This document shows, piece after piece, positions 40,545-50,835 of a stretch of DNA of 57,887 nucleotides. The first letter of the stretch is position 1; the number at the start of each line of letters is the position of its first letter. The translations under genes and the position numbers were made by a program. The notes under the pieces were generated by a model, which worked only from the letters and a program-made list of their open reading frames with translations, did not search any database and was not told the origin of the DNA. The DNA is from Clostridia bacterium (GTDB lineage: Bacteria > Bacillota > Clostridia > Christensenellales > Borkfalkiaceae): contig JAFZXN010000056.1 of assembly GCA_017616695.1 (NCBI GenBank), positions 1 to 57,887 of the forward strand, given 5' to 3'.

Positions 40545-43500
40545 ATGAGAAAAATATTGACCGTTTTATCGTTGACACTCGTTATCGCGTTATCGTTCGC
40601 GCTATTTGCGGCGTGTAATAACGAAGGCGACGGCAACAAAGATGAGTCGCAATCGGCGTCTCAAAGCGAAACGTTATCCGCAAGCGGCTCGGCTCCTTCG
40701 TCTATAGACGGTTCGTCGGCGCAATCTTCTTCGGCGCATACGGAACACGATCTCGTTTTGAAGTTCGACTCCGAAGGCCATTGGCAAGAATGTTCAGAAT
40801 GCGGATATAAGACCGAAGTTACCGCACATACGTTAAACACCGCTTGCGACGAAAACCATCATTGGCAAGAGTGCGAATGCGGCTACGAAAGCGGAAAAAC
40901 GGCTCACGCGTTCGTCGGCGGCAGCTGTACGGTCTGCGGTTTCGAGAAACTTTCTTTGACCTTGGAATTTCAGGGCGAAGAAGAGTCAAAAGCCGGCTTT
41001 GCCGAAGGTTTATTCACTTTGACCAAGCAAAGCGGTTTTAAACAGGGAGACGCGTATCGCCTGTATTGGGGCGACGAAACGGGCGCTTTAGATATGCTGC
41101 CCGTCGCCGAAGCCGTTGCGGGCGCAAATGCGACTTCGCTTTCGTTTACTATAGAAGAAAACGTCGCCGTCCCGTCGGGCGCCGACAGGTTGACGGCTTA
41201 TTATATAAACGACGATTTAAAGGAGACGTCCGTTGCAACGTGTATGCTTCCCGCCGAAAAGAAAAACTCCGAAAATATCGTTCGTAAATTCGCGTCGGTA
41301 AGCGACGTACACTGCAATTACGTTCAGGGCGAAAAGTATTGGGCGAACGCGTTGAAGGAATTTGCCGCGGCGGGCGTTGAGTTCATCATCAATTCGGGCG
41401 ACATCGGCGAGAGCAATTCCGATTATTCGAAATACGTAAACGCCGCAAAGGAAAGCGATTACTGCGGACTTATATTCGCTTGCATCGGCAACCACGACCA
41501 GACGACGGAAGGAAGAGTAAACTTTTATAATTACGCTATCTACGACGGCGCGGCAAAGAAATTCGTTGCGCTCGATAAAGCGGCGGAGTATTTTGCGAGC
41601 GAATATGCGGGCGGTATGAACGTTTCCGTTATCCTGCCCGACGGCGCCGACGGCGATACTTGTTATTACGCGGTGACGATCGACAACGACGTTCTGGTCT
41701 TTATGGATCAGGAATTAAGATCGGCGGGCGGCACGACCGAAATGGACAATTTCTCGGTCGCTCAACTCGATTTCGTCGAGTCGATACTGTATAAATATTC
41801 GGGCGAACACGAAACAGGCGGCGAATTTAACTACGATAAATATAATTTATTTATCGTCGAGCACGCGCCCGTGGAAGTCTTAAAAGTGGGCGACAAGTAC
41901 GAACCCGGTTACGGCGGACAGATAAGGCTTCATTCGGCGTTTACCAATAACTTGCGCTTCGTATCTTTGTTAAAAGAGTACAGCGAATCTATCTGGATAA
42001 GCGGGCATACGCACGTCCAATTCGACGCGGGCATCATTTATCTTGACAAGGTGTACGATAATAACGGCACTTTGACGGATACGCCGATGGCGCACAGCAT
42101 ACACAACTCTTCGGTGGCGCAGCCGCGCTTTTACCAAGGGAACAAGATGATATATTTTAACGACTACACCGAAGGTTCGCAAGGTTATATCTGCTATCAG
42201 TACGAGAGCGTTATAGTCTACGAAGCGCATATCTTCAAGTATTATACGCCGGGCGACTATTCGGGCGACGACAGCCTTTTCGTCAACGATACGGACGCGG
42301 CGCATTGTTACGCTATCCCGCTCGGCATAAAAGCTCACGAGGCTCCCGCCGAGCCGATAAACTACGCTTTTGCCGCAAACGGCGTAAAGCGTCAGGGAAG
42401 TCTTACTTTTATAGATACCGACGACGGCTTGAAAGTTACGTTCAATTCGACGGGTGACAGGTTCGAGATAAAACTCGGCGATCAGCAAAAGGCTTACGAA
42501 CTTGCGCATTGGTTGTCGTTTTATATCGACACCGACTTAACGAAGATACAGATAGGCGGTTGCAACTCGAGCGGTTTAAGATACAACACCTTTACGCTCG
42601 ATCTTTCCGCGTCGGGCGACAAATACAAAGTCAAAGATACCGACGACGGCAAAAAGTTCGTTCAGATACCTATAAGCGCTTTGTATAATTCTAATAATAT
42701 CAACGAATTATCGATAAGATTTTACGACGTAGCGGGAACGGGTGAATTGACGTTTACGCTTTCCGATATGTATATCGGGGTGTATGAAGACGTGTTTATC
42801 CGCGGCGATATGCTTATAGCAAAGACCACTTTCGAAAAAGTCTTTGCCGAAGACAATTACACGCAAGTTGAATTCGAGTATAAGATTTTAAACGGCGGAA
42901 CGATAAATCTTGCGCTTTTATGCCCCGATTGGTCCAAGTATTACGGATATATCACTTTTACGACGCTCGGGCCGCAAAGTAATTACGCCGGCGTGACGTA
43001 CGAAAAGCTGAACGACGATTATATCAAAGTCACGATAGAATTGGAAGAACTGACCGTTATCTACAAAAACGTCAGACCGGACACGATCGACAGGTTCTAT
43101 ATCAATAAGAACAGCACGGCGGAAGGCTACGTGGATAGCGTCAGGTTTATAAAAGACGAATCGGCTGTCTGGCATACGGACGCGACCAAGCATTGGCACG
43201 TGATAAGCGGCAATATCGTCGGCGAAGAAAACCATTCGTTCGGCGACTGGATATCCGACGAACTCGGTCATCATAAAAAATGTCCGGTCTGCGGTTACGA
43301 GACGGCGCACGAAGCCCATTCGTTCGGCGACGGCGACACTTGTACCGTCTGCGGCGGCAAGAAGACGGTGGTAAGAGGCGACAAGTTCGTCGCGGGCAAC
43401 GACCTTACGAAAGACGTGACGCCGGGAGCTTATACGAAAGTCGAGTTCGATTATTACGTTCTTAACGACGGCTCTTTCAATATCTGCCTTCTTGACGACG

Positions 43501-43727
43501 GTTGGAGCAATTATTTCGGTTATTTCGAGTTCGACCGTAACGGCTCCGTCGGGACCTTTGCGGGCGTAACGTGCGAAAAACTCGACGACGGCTATTATCA
43601 CGTCACGATAATATTATCCGAAGTCAATAAGATCCACAACGAAACGCCGCAGAAGATTTACAAATTATACGTCCGCGGCGGATGGACTACGGCGAGCGGA
43701 TATATCGATAATATAACGTGCAGCTGA
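40545..43727 (+). CDS. Secreted metallophosphoesterase lipoprotein with binding modules
   Basis: A 1060-residue surface lipoprotein (lipobox FAAC, Cys24). Two CxxC-type HW repeats follow a Ser-rich linker (65-145: HWQECSECGY, HHWQECECGY, CTVCGF). A calcineurin-like phosphoesterase spans about 245-530, with all metal motifs in order: SDVH, SGDIG, GNHD, the His of VEHAP and GHTH. A KRQGS module (about 609-745), two jelly-roll-like modules (748-868 and 948-1060) and another CxxC pair between them (875-945) follow. It probably removes phosphate from an extracellular phosphoester or phosphoglycan. The modules are shared with the proteins on either side. Confidence 0.85.
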   Translation: MRKILTVLSLTLVIALSFALFAACNNEGDGNKDESQSASQSETLSASGSAPSSIDGSSAQSSSAHTEHDLVLKFDSEGHWQECSECGYKTEVTAHTLNTACDENHHWQECECGYESGKTAHAFVGGSCTVCGFEKLSLTLEFQGEEESKAGFAEGLFTLTKQSGFKQGDAYRLYWGDETGALDMLPVAEAVAGANATSLSFTIEENVAVPSGADRLTAYYINDDLKETSVATCMLPAEKKNSENIVRKFASVSDVHCNYVQGEKYWANALKEFAAAGVEFIINSGDIGESNSDYSKYVNAAKESDYCGLIFACIGNHDQTTEGRVNFYNYAIYDGAAKKFVALDKAAEYFASEYAGGMNVSVILPDGADGDTCYYAVTIDNDVLVFMDQELRSAGGTTEMDNFSVAQLDFVESILYKYSGEHETGGEFNYDKYNLFIVEHAPVEVLKVGDKYEPGYGGQIRLHSAFTNNLRFVSLLKEYSESIWISGHTHVQFDAGIIYLDKVYDNNGTLTDTPMAHSIHNSSVAQPRFYQGNKMIYFNDYTEGSQGYICYQYESVIVYEAHIFKYYTPGDYSGDDSLFVNDTDAAHCYAIPLGIKAHEAPAEPINYAFAANGVKRQGSLTFIDTDDGLKVTFNSTGDRFEIKLGDQQKAYELAHWLSFYIDTDLTKIQIGGCNSSGLRYNTFTLDLSASGDKYKVKDTDDGKKFVQIPISALYNSNNINELSIRFYDVAGTGELTFTLSDMYIGVYEDVFIRGDMLIAKTTFEKVFAEDNYTQVEFEYKILNGGTINLALLCPDWSKYYGYITFTTLGPQSNYAGVTYEKLNDDYIKVTIELEELTVIYKNVRPDTIDRFYINKNSTAEGYVDSVRFIKDESAVWHTDATKHWHVISGNIVGEENHSFGDWISDELGHHKKCPVCGYETAHEAHSFGDGDTCTVCGGKKTVVRGDKFVAGNDLTKDVTPGAYTKVEFDYYVLNDGSFNICLLDDGWSNYFGYFEFDRNGSVGTFAGVTCEKLDDGYYHVTIILSEVNKIHNETPQKIYKLYVRGGWTTASGYIDNITCS

Positions 43728-43834
43728 TAAAAAACGGACGATAGGATCGGTTTTTATAGCGCCGCGGCCTGTGATATACGGCGTTGACGCTTAAAATGCG
43801 ACCGTGTTTAAAATAATGAAATTTCAGGAGACGT

Positions 43835-43966
43835 ATGCTTATGAAAATTTTTATTGAACCTGTTTTACTTATCGAAGAGCTTTCCGATTCGGAAATTCTT
43901 CTTGCAAGCGATCCTTCGGGCGAGGACCCGTGGGGCGACGATATCTTTGACGACAGCGGTTCTTAA
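43835..43966 (+). CDS. Small acidic ORF before the giant gene
   Basis: A 43-residue ORF with a good site (AGGAG) a few nt before ATG 43835; a second in-frame ATG at 43841 is spaced even better. The N-terminal half is hydrophobic and acidic (FIEPVLLIEELSDSEILL). The C-terminal half is almost all Asp, Gly, Ser and Pro (SGEDPWGDDIFDDSGS). It ends 14 bp before the 2166-residue gene and is probably cotranscribed and coupled with it. I recognise no family. A precursor-like or regulatory peptide is possible, but no maturation enzyme is nearby. Confidence 0.6.
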   Translation: MLMKIFIEPVLLIEELSDSEILLASDPSGEDPWGDDIFDDSGS

Positions 43967-43980
43967 TGGGGTGATCAATT

Positions 43981-46900
43981 ATGTTAAGTATCAAGAAAAA
44001 AGTAATTTTACCGATAATTGCGGCGTTTGCCGTTCTTTTCGCTGTTCTCGCGATAACGGCAATGCCTTCGGGAACGCAAAAAGTCAGCGCCGCTTTTGAC
44101 AACGCCGGCTACGCTTTGGAAGACAACGGGATCAAAAGGCAGGGTTCTCCTACTTGGGAAGATACCGCAAGCGGATTGTCTGTTTCTTTGGGAACGAGCG
44201 ACAGATTTGAGATAAAACTCGGCGATCAGACGGCGAACTTCACAACCGGCAAATATCTCCGTTTTTATATGGATACTACGCTAAGCAGTATTTATCTCGG
44301 CGGTTGTAATTATACCGGTGGCAGAAACACGGCGATATCGATAGATCTTAGCACGAGTAATACTACTTCGCAATACAGCGTGCTTTGTCTTTTGGGGAAC
44401 AAGAAATTAATTCAGGTCTCTATGAGCGAGCTGTGTTCCGAGGCCTATAAGGCGCAGTTTGCCGTCAGGTTTTACTCACCCAACGCCGCAAGCACTTTCG
44501 TAATTTCCGAAATGAGCGTCGGCTCCGCCGTCGATAACGCGGGATATGCTCTTACTGCAAACGAATATAAAAGACAGGGTAGTCCCACAACGAGCGATAC
44601 GCTCAACGGTTTGAGCGTTGCTTTGGCAGCAAAAGGCAACAGATATGAAATACAGCTCGGCGATCAGTCCGATAATTACGATAACGGCAAGATCCTGCAA
44701 TTTTATATTACCACGACTTTAACGAGCATCACGCTCGGCGGTTGTAACTATTCCGGCGGAAGAAATACGAATATCTCGGTCGATTTAAGTTCGACGAATA
44801 CGACCGCGAATTACAGCGTGGTTTGTCTTTCCGGCAATACGAAAAAAGTCAAAGTGCCGATGACCGCTATCTGTTCGGAAGCTTACAAATCGGAATTTGC
44901 CGTAAGATTTTACGATACGAACGACGCCGGAACGTACGTTTTGTCCAGAATGAAAATTGTGGATCCGACCGAAGATTTTGCCGCTTACGAAAACGGTGTT
45001 TCAAGACAGGGCTCGCCTTCCTGGGCGGATAGCGCGAACGGATTGTCGGTGACGCTGGAAACGAGCGACAGATTCGAGATAAAACTCGGCGATCAGGCGT
45101 CTCATTTTGCCGCGGGATATAACGTTCAGTTTATTATGGACACCACGCTCACGAGTATCTATCTCGGCGGTTGTAATTATTCCGGCGGAAGAAATACGGC
45201 AATTCAAATCGACCTTTCCGAGACCAATTCCACTGCGGATTACAGTGTGATCTGTCTTTCCGGAAACAAAAAAGTCGTTCGCGTGGCGATGACCTCTATA
45301 TGTAGTGATACTTATAAATCCGAGTTTGCTATCAGATTTTATTCGCCTAATACTTCGAGCACATTCGTCTTGTCCGAAATGACGGTCAAAAAACCTGCCA
45401 AGACCGTGACCGTCGAAAACGGTGAAATAAGTCAAACGGCTGATATCGGCGACAGCGTGACCGTCAAGGCAAACGCTCCCGCCGCAAATAAGTATTTTGC
45501 CGGTTGGTCGGACGGTTCGGAAATAGTTTCCGCTAACTCGAATTATACGTTTACCGTTTCCGGCGACGTGACGCTCACCGCGACTTACGGTAACGTTTAC
45601 ACCGTAACGGTAGTCGGCGGCACGATAGGCGGCGAAACGAGCGCAAGCGTTCAGGATAACGAAACCGCGACCGTTTTAAAAGGCGACACGCCCGACGGCA
45701 AATACTTTATCGGTTGGTCGGACGGCTCTTCGATAGTTTCCGAAGAAGACGAATACGAGTTTACCCCCACGGGTAACGTTACCATGACGGCTACCTACGG
45801 CGATCTTTACACCGTTTCCGTCACTAACGGCACGATAGGCGGAGAAGAAAGCGCCGAAGTCGCCGAAGGCGGATCGGCCACCGTAGTTGCAAACGAACCC
45901 GCGAGCGGATATTACTTCCTTAACTGGACGGACGGCGCTTCCAACGTCCTGTCGACGAGCGCGTCCTATACCTTCACCGTTTCGGACGATATTGCGCTTA
46001 CCGCAAACTACCGCGCTTACGACGGAACGGCTTACACGCACGGCAATAATGACAATACGCACGTTGCGCCTACGCAAAAGGCGTATGAAGAAGTCGTTTT
46101 CGATTACAAGATATCGAGCACGGCAAACGGCGATTACATTGATTTCTGCCTGTATGAAGGTGCCACTTTCTACGGCTATTTCCAACTCGCCGAAAACGGA
46201 ATGCGTTCTGCTTACGACGGTATAGCCACCGAAGTTCAGTCGGACGGTTATATCAGAGTAACGATGACGACGGCGGATATTACCGTCGTCAAGAACGCCA
46301 CGATAGACCCGAGCACCAACCCCGCTCCCGAAACGATCAAAAGGATCATGATCCGAAATACTTCCGGCGCGGACGGTTATATCAAAAACGTTCATTTCAA
46401 TAACTATTACGATATTACGGTAACGAACGGAACGGGCGGCGGCACCGACATTCTGGAAGGTACTTCCGTTACGGTCACCGCAAATTCCGCACCTACCGGC
46501 AAGGTCTTCTCTTGCTGGAAGGACGGTTCGGGCAACGTTATGAGTACGAACAGTTCGTACACCTTTACGGCAACCGCAGATATCAGCCTTACGGCTTTCT
46601 ACGGCGATCTTTACACCGTTTCTGTCGCGAACGGCACTATCGGTGGCGAAACGAGCGCCGAAGTTATCGAAGGTACTTCGGCGACCGTCGTTGCAAACGC
46701 AGCCGCTTCCGGTTATTACTTCCTTAACTGGACGAACGACAGCGACGATAGCGTCGTTTCGACGAGCGCGTCCTATACCTTCACCGTTTCGGACGATATT
46801 GCGCTTACCGCAAACTATCGCGCTTACGATGGTACGGCTTACACGCACGGCATAGCCGACAACACACACGTAGCGCCCCTTCAAATGAATTACGAACAGG

Positions 46901-49900
46901 TCATATTCGATTACAAGATATCGAGCACGGCAAACGGCGATTATATCGATTTCTGCCTGTATGAAGGCGGCACTTTCTACGGCTATTTCCAACTTGCCGA
47001 AAACGGTATGCGTTACGATTACGACGGCATTACCACCGAAGTTATGCCCGACGGTTATATCAGAGTAACGATGACGACGGCGGCTCTTACCATAGTCAAG
47101 AACGCTGCCGTAGATCCGAGTACCAACCCCGCACCCGAAACGATAAAGAGGATCATGATAAGATCGGCATCCGGCGCGGACGGTTATATCAAAAACGTTC
47201 ATTTCAATAACTATGCCGACGTTACCGTAACAAACGGCACGGGCGGCGGCGACGACCTCGTAATAGGTTCTTTAGTGACAGTCGTGGCAAACGCTCCCGA
47301 ATCGGGCTATTACTTTGCTTGTTGGAAGGATGACGAAGATAACATCGTTTCCGACGACGTGGAATATACCTTTACTCTTATAGAAGACGTTTCTCTTACC
47401 GCAGTCTACGGCGAACACGTTTCGGTCACGACGGTAAACGGCAAGATAGGCGGCGAGACGAGCGCGACCGTCATAAATAATTCGAGGATAACGCTCGTAG
47501 CCAACGCCGCCGCCGACGGTTATTATTTCGTCAATTGGACGGATAGCGGCTCAAACGTCGTTTCCGTCGAAAAGATTTGCACCATCGTAGCTTGCGGCGA
47601 AGAAACTTACACCGCGAACTTCCGCGCTTACGACGGAACGCTTTACGAGGACGGCGTAAACGGAAGCGTTTACGCGGCCTCCGCGGGCGCTTTCTCGAGA
47701 GTGTCCTTTGAGTACAAAGTAACTTCGGACAGCGCCGACGCGCAAGTAGCCGTATGCCTGCTCCTTGAAGACAGCGGTTCGGATTATTACGGTTATTTCT
47801 ACTTTAACGACTACGGCGCGAAAGCGAGCTATGCTGGCGTTACCGTTACCCGCCTTGACGACGGATATTACAGGGTGGCTATCGATCCTTCTTCCGTTGC
47901 CGTAACGAAGGGAACGGTGGATCCGAGGACTTCCGCGATAGAACGCATCTTTATAAGAGACTCTTATACCGATACCGACGTCTATATAAGGAACGCCACC
48001 TTCACTTCGAGGACCAACGTTTTCGAGATGTACGAAGGCGCGTCCGTAAGGCTCAACGGTCAATACGGCATCAGGTTCCGCGCGCTCATATCGTACGATA
48101 AATACGACGCCGACGCCAATTACGGAATGATGATCCTTCCTTACGATTATCTCACGAAGAACGGTATCGATATGTCGGGAGATATCAAGGCTCAACTCGA
48201 CGCCAAATCGGTAAAATACCGCTTGTTCTCCTGCACGCCCATACAACTTCCTTCTACCGATTATTATATCCAGGGCTCGCTTACGAACATTCTCGAAAGT
48301 AACCTTTCAAGGTCGTTTATCGGCATAGCGTTCTACGAAAAGAGCGGTACGTATTATTACGCGGCACTTAACGGCGAAGACGGCTATTCCGCCAACAAGC
48401 GTACCATAAAGCAGGTCGCGGAAAGGGCGATAACCAAGAATTATCAGGGCTTTGCCGGTTATTCTTCCGAAAAGCAGGATTATCTTATCGGTATCGTCGA
48501 CAGCGACGAAACGGCGGGTGCAGCGTTTACCGTAAACGCTTTCGACAGTCTTTACAATTTCAAAAAGGACGATTCCGTTTCGGAGAGCGCGACGCTCTCG
48601 CTGTCTGCCGCAAAGGGCGAAAGCGAATTCGGTCAGATAGTTCTGACGGCTACTTCCACCGTTGCGGATAAACCTTACGTCATCATGGCGGGCGACCTCA
48701 CGCATTCGGACGGCTCCACCATTTTGTCAAGCTCCAACTTCGACCTGTATAACGCATGGTATACGAACGCCGACGATATATGGATATGTATGGACTCGAC
48801 CGATCCGCATTACGAATCGGGTTATTCTTACGCGACGGCGCTTTCGACGGGTTACTATCCCAACGCGCTCGTACCTTTTTATGCGGCTTCCGCAAACGCA
48901 GAATCGGTGTTCGACAGAACGAACGGCGACAACCAGACGATATTTATCCGTTTCAATATCCCGTTAGGTCAGAAAGCGGGTACTTATACCGGCACTTTCA
49001 GGATATACGTCATCGGCGTCGGGTATAAGGACGTTTCGGTCTCCTTCAAGGTCAACGACTTCGTTCTGCCCGAGGAGAGCAATTATAAGTCCAAATACGG
49101 CGTAGATTTCGCTATGCTCGGCGATATGTTCGGTGTTGCCGCTAACAGGTCTACCGAAGAATACAAGGAACTGTATAACTTTATGAAGGAATACGGCATC
49201 AATACGGGCTACGTTCCTTCCGGCGCGGGCTATACCGGCGCAAGCGACCTTGCCAATTATATCGCCGTTCTCGAAGAGTATTACAACGATCCGAAGGTCA
49301 CCGCCATACAGATACTTACGCCCAAGCAAAGCGCGTATTACGAATACAAGAAAACGTCTTCGTCCGCCAAAAAGACTTATGAAATTTCGATCGTTGACGA
49401 ATTCGATTCGGAATACGACGGTAAGCCCGTCTACGGCATGAGAAACATCTTAAAGAGCATAGCCGAGTATTGCGTGACGAACGATATAAATCTGTTTGAA
49501 AAACTCTATTTCAGGCTTAACGACGAGCCGAGCGATCCCGAAGCCGCTATTTCAAGTATCCTTTCTTACAACGCCGTCAAAAACAGTATTGCTTACGCGC
49601 TTTCAGAGGTTGATTTCTCGGGTCATACGGATATACAAGCGTCGCTTACCAACATTCCCATCTTAATAACCATAAGTCCTTCCCAAACGATCAAAGACGA
49701 TTACGGCTCTACCGTGACCGCTTTCGATTCGGGCAATAAATTCGTCGACAGCGTATATTCGAAAACGGCTTACTATACCGACGAAAACGGCGATAATATC
49801 AACGACATCGAGATAAACAACACCTATCTCAAAGGCTTCGTTCCGATTTATGCTTTCGTTATCGGAACGGATACCGATCCCAAAGTCACGACTTTGCTTG

Positions 49901-50481
49901 CCGACAGCGATCCCACGACGCACGTCTGGTGGTATTCTATGGTACAGACTCCCAATCCTTATCCCAACTTCGCGACGAATGCAGATCACGTCATCACGAG
50001 GTCGAGGACTTGGGCGCAATACTATTACGGCGTTGAAGGCGAGCTGTATCACTGCGTGAACTATTGGGCGGATTGCACTTATACGATAGAGGGCGGTAAG
50101 GAAAAACAGATCAAGGTCCCGCATACCGAAGCCGAGATCTGGTCGGACGGCACGAGTTATCACGGCGCGATAGAAGACGGGCTCTTCGTCTATCCCAACG
50201 TCACCCGTTACGACGGAGACTTCAAGTATTGCGCGACTTATAAACTCGTTGCGGTCAAGGAAGGTATCGACGATTACAATTACATTTGTTACGCTCAAAG
50301 CCTTATCGATAATATTGCGGACGCCGATACGAAGTCGGAAAAACAAGCGCTTTTGGACGGTTACGTCGCCGCAATGGTCAACACGTCGGCTCCTCGCGCC
50401 GTCGTCAATTCTTCCAAATCGAATTTGCAGACGCAAAGAGGACGTATTGCAAAACTTATCGAAGATATTCTGGCTTTATGA
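43981..50481 (+). CDS. Giant secreted modular protein with DUF4091-like C-terminus
   Basis: A 2166-residue exported protein (signal peptide ending in KVSA, about residue 38). In order: three KRQGS modules (about 42-180, 188-325 and 333-470); InlB-type repeats with TIGGE and GYYFLNW segments; three jelly-roll-like modules (682-810, 950-1078 and 1216-1345) separated by more InlB repeats; an EGASVR module (1350-1515); then a 640-residue C-terminal part. That part has LFEKLYFRLNDEPSD, WWYSMVQTPNPYPN, GLFVYPNV and LVAVKEGIDDYNYI, which match the DUF4091 group of putative glycoside hydrolases. GGGGTG precedes the ATG. It probably binds and cleaves a complex glycan outside the cell; catalysis is inferred only. 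Confidence 0.8.
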   Translation: MLSIKKKVILPIIAAFAVLFAVLAITAMPSGTQKVSAAFDNAGYALEDNGIKRQGSPTWEDTASGLSVSLGTSDRFEIKLGDQTANFTTGKYLRFYMDTTLSSIYLGGCNYTGGRNTAISIDLSTSNTTSQYSVLCLLGNKKLIQVSMSELCSEAYKAQFAVRFYSPNAASTFVISEMSVGSAVDNAGYALTANEYKRQGSPTTSDTLNGLSVALAAKGNRYEIQLGDQSDNYDNGKILQFYITTTLTSITLGGCNYSGGRNTNISVDLSSTNTTANYSVVCLSGNTKKVKVPMTAICSEAYKSEFAVRFYDTNDAGTYVLSRMKIVDPTEDFAAYENGVSRQGSPSWADSANGLSVTLETSDRFEIKLGDQASHFAAGYNVQFIMDTTLTSIYLGGCNYSGGRNTAIQIDLSETNSTADYSVICLSGNKKVVRVAMTSICSDTYKSEFAIRFYSPNTSSTFVLSEMTVKKPAKTVTVENGEISQTADIGDSVTVKANAPAANKYFAGWSDGSEIVSANSNYTFTVSGDVTLTATYGNVYTVTVVGGTIGGETSASVQDNETATVLKGDTPDGKYFIGWSDGSSIVSEEDEYEFTPTGNVTMTATYGDLYTVSVTNGTIGGEESAEVAEGGSATVVANEPASGYYFLNWTDGASNVLSTSASYTFTVSDDIALTANYRAYDGTAYTHGNNDNTHVAPTQKAYEEVVFDYKISSTANGDYIDFCLYEGATFYGYFQLAENGMRSAYDGIATEVQSDGYIRVTMTTADITVVKNATIDPSTNPAPETIKRIMIRNTSGADGYIKNVHFNNYYDITVTNGTGGGTDILEGTSVTVTANSAPTGKVFSCWKDGSGNVMSTNSSYTFTATADISLTAFYGDLYTVSVANGTIGGETSAEVIEGTSATVVANAAASGYYFLNWTNDSDDSVVSTSASYTFTVSDDIALTANYRAYDGTAYTHGIADNTHVAPLQMNYEQVIFDYKISSTANGDYIDFCLYEGGTFYGYFQLAENGMRYDYDGITTEVMPDGYIRVTMTTAALTIVKNAAVDPSTNPAPETIKRIMIRSASGADGYIKNVHFNNYADVTVTNGTGGGDDLVIGSLVTVVANAPESGYYFACWKDDEDNIVSDDVEYTFTLIEDVSLTAVYGEHVSVTTVNGKIGGETSATVINNSRITLVANAAADGYYFVNWTDSGSNVVSVEKICTIVACGEETYTANFRAYDGTLYEDGVNGSVYAASAGAFSRVSFEYKVTSDSADAQVAVCLLLEDSGSDYYGYFYFNDYGAKASYAGVTVTRLDDGYYRVAIDPSSVAVTKGTVDPRTSAIERIFIRDSYTDTDVYIRNATFTSRTNVFEMYEGASVRLNGQYGIRFRALISYDKYDADANYGMMILPYDYLTKNGIDMSGDIKAQLDAKSVKYRLFSCTPIQLPSTDYYIQGSLTNILESNLSRSFIGIAFYEKSGTYYYAALNGEDGYSANKRTIKQVAERAITKNYQGFAGYSSEKQDYLIGIVDSDETAGAAFTVNAFDSLYNFKKDDSVSESATLSLSAAKGESEFGQIVLTATSTVADKPYVIMAGDLTHSDGSTILSSSNFDLYNAWYTNADDIWICMDSTDPHYESGYSYATALSTGYYPNALVPFYAASANAESVFDRTNGDNQTIFIRFNIPLGQKAGTYTGTFRIYVIGVGYKDVSVSFKVNDFVLPEESNYKSKYGVDFAMLGDMFGVAANRSTEEYKELYNFMKEYGINTGYVPSGAGYTGASDLANYIAVLEEYYNDPKVTAIQILTPKQSAYYEYKKTSSSAKKTYEISIVDEFDSEYDGKPVYGMRNILKSIAEYCVTNDINLFEKLYFRLNDEPSDPEAAISSILSYNAVKNSIAYALSEVDFSGHTDIQASLTNIPILITISPSQTIKDDYGSTVTAFDSGNKFVDSVYSKTAYYTDENGDNINDIEINNTYLKGFVPIYAFVIGTDTDPKVTTLLADSDPTTHVWWYSMVQTPNPYPNFATNADHVITRSRTWAQYYYGVEGELYHCVNYWADCTYTIEGGKEKQIKVPHTEAEIWSDGTSYHGAIEDGLFVYPNVTRYDGDFKYCATYKLVAVKEGIDDYNYICYAQSLIDNIADADTKSEKQALLDGYVAAMVNTSAPRAVVNSSKSNLQTQRGRIAKLIEDILAL

Positions 50482-50769
50482 CCGATTTTCAGTGACTGAA
50501 ATAATCGTTTCGTTTGATATCGATGGACGAAAACCTGAATAATATCTTCATTTAAACAAAAAAAACTCCCGCGGGGTAATTCTGATATGCACCCCAAAAG
50601 TCAGACACTTTTGGAGGGCATATCATTCCTTCGGGAGATTTTTTTATCGTTTAAGTTTATACCGCGAAAAAGCCCGTAGCTATCATTGAGATCGTTCGTA
50701 CCTTAAAGTACGATCGATTTGCAATTTGTTGCGATTTTTCATTTATTTTTTTACATTTAGCCGCGATAA
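50482..50769. other. Intergenic stretch with a long compound hairpin
   Basis: Between about 50560 and 50640 a compound inverted repeat stacks CTCCCG/CGGGAG, GATATGC/GCATATC and CCAAAAGT/ACTTTTGG, ending in seven T residues. It can terminate the giant gene's transcript. The inner part (ATATGC-CCCCAAAAGTCAGACAC) resembles the joined ends of an IS3-type element, so it may be a small remnant. No gene is seen. Confidence 0.55.
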
Positions 50770-50798
50770 TTGACAAAAATAATTATTTGATATAAAAT
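50770..50798 (+). promoter_or_regulatory. Promoter of the ROK regulator gene
   Basis: TTGACA and TAAAAT are separated by 17 bp. The start codon lies about 38 bp downstream. Confidence 0.75.
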
Positions 50799-50835
50799 AT
50801 AAACGATATCAACAATTCATTCATTGTGGTGTGTT

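Noticed and set aside
45676-47202. A 508-codon minus-strand open frame opposite the giant gene
   Set aside because: It mirrors the repeated modules of the plus-strand gene, has repeated Arg/Val-rich segments and no start signals.
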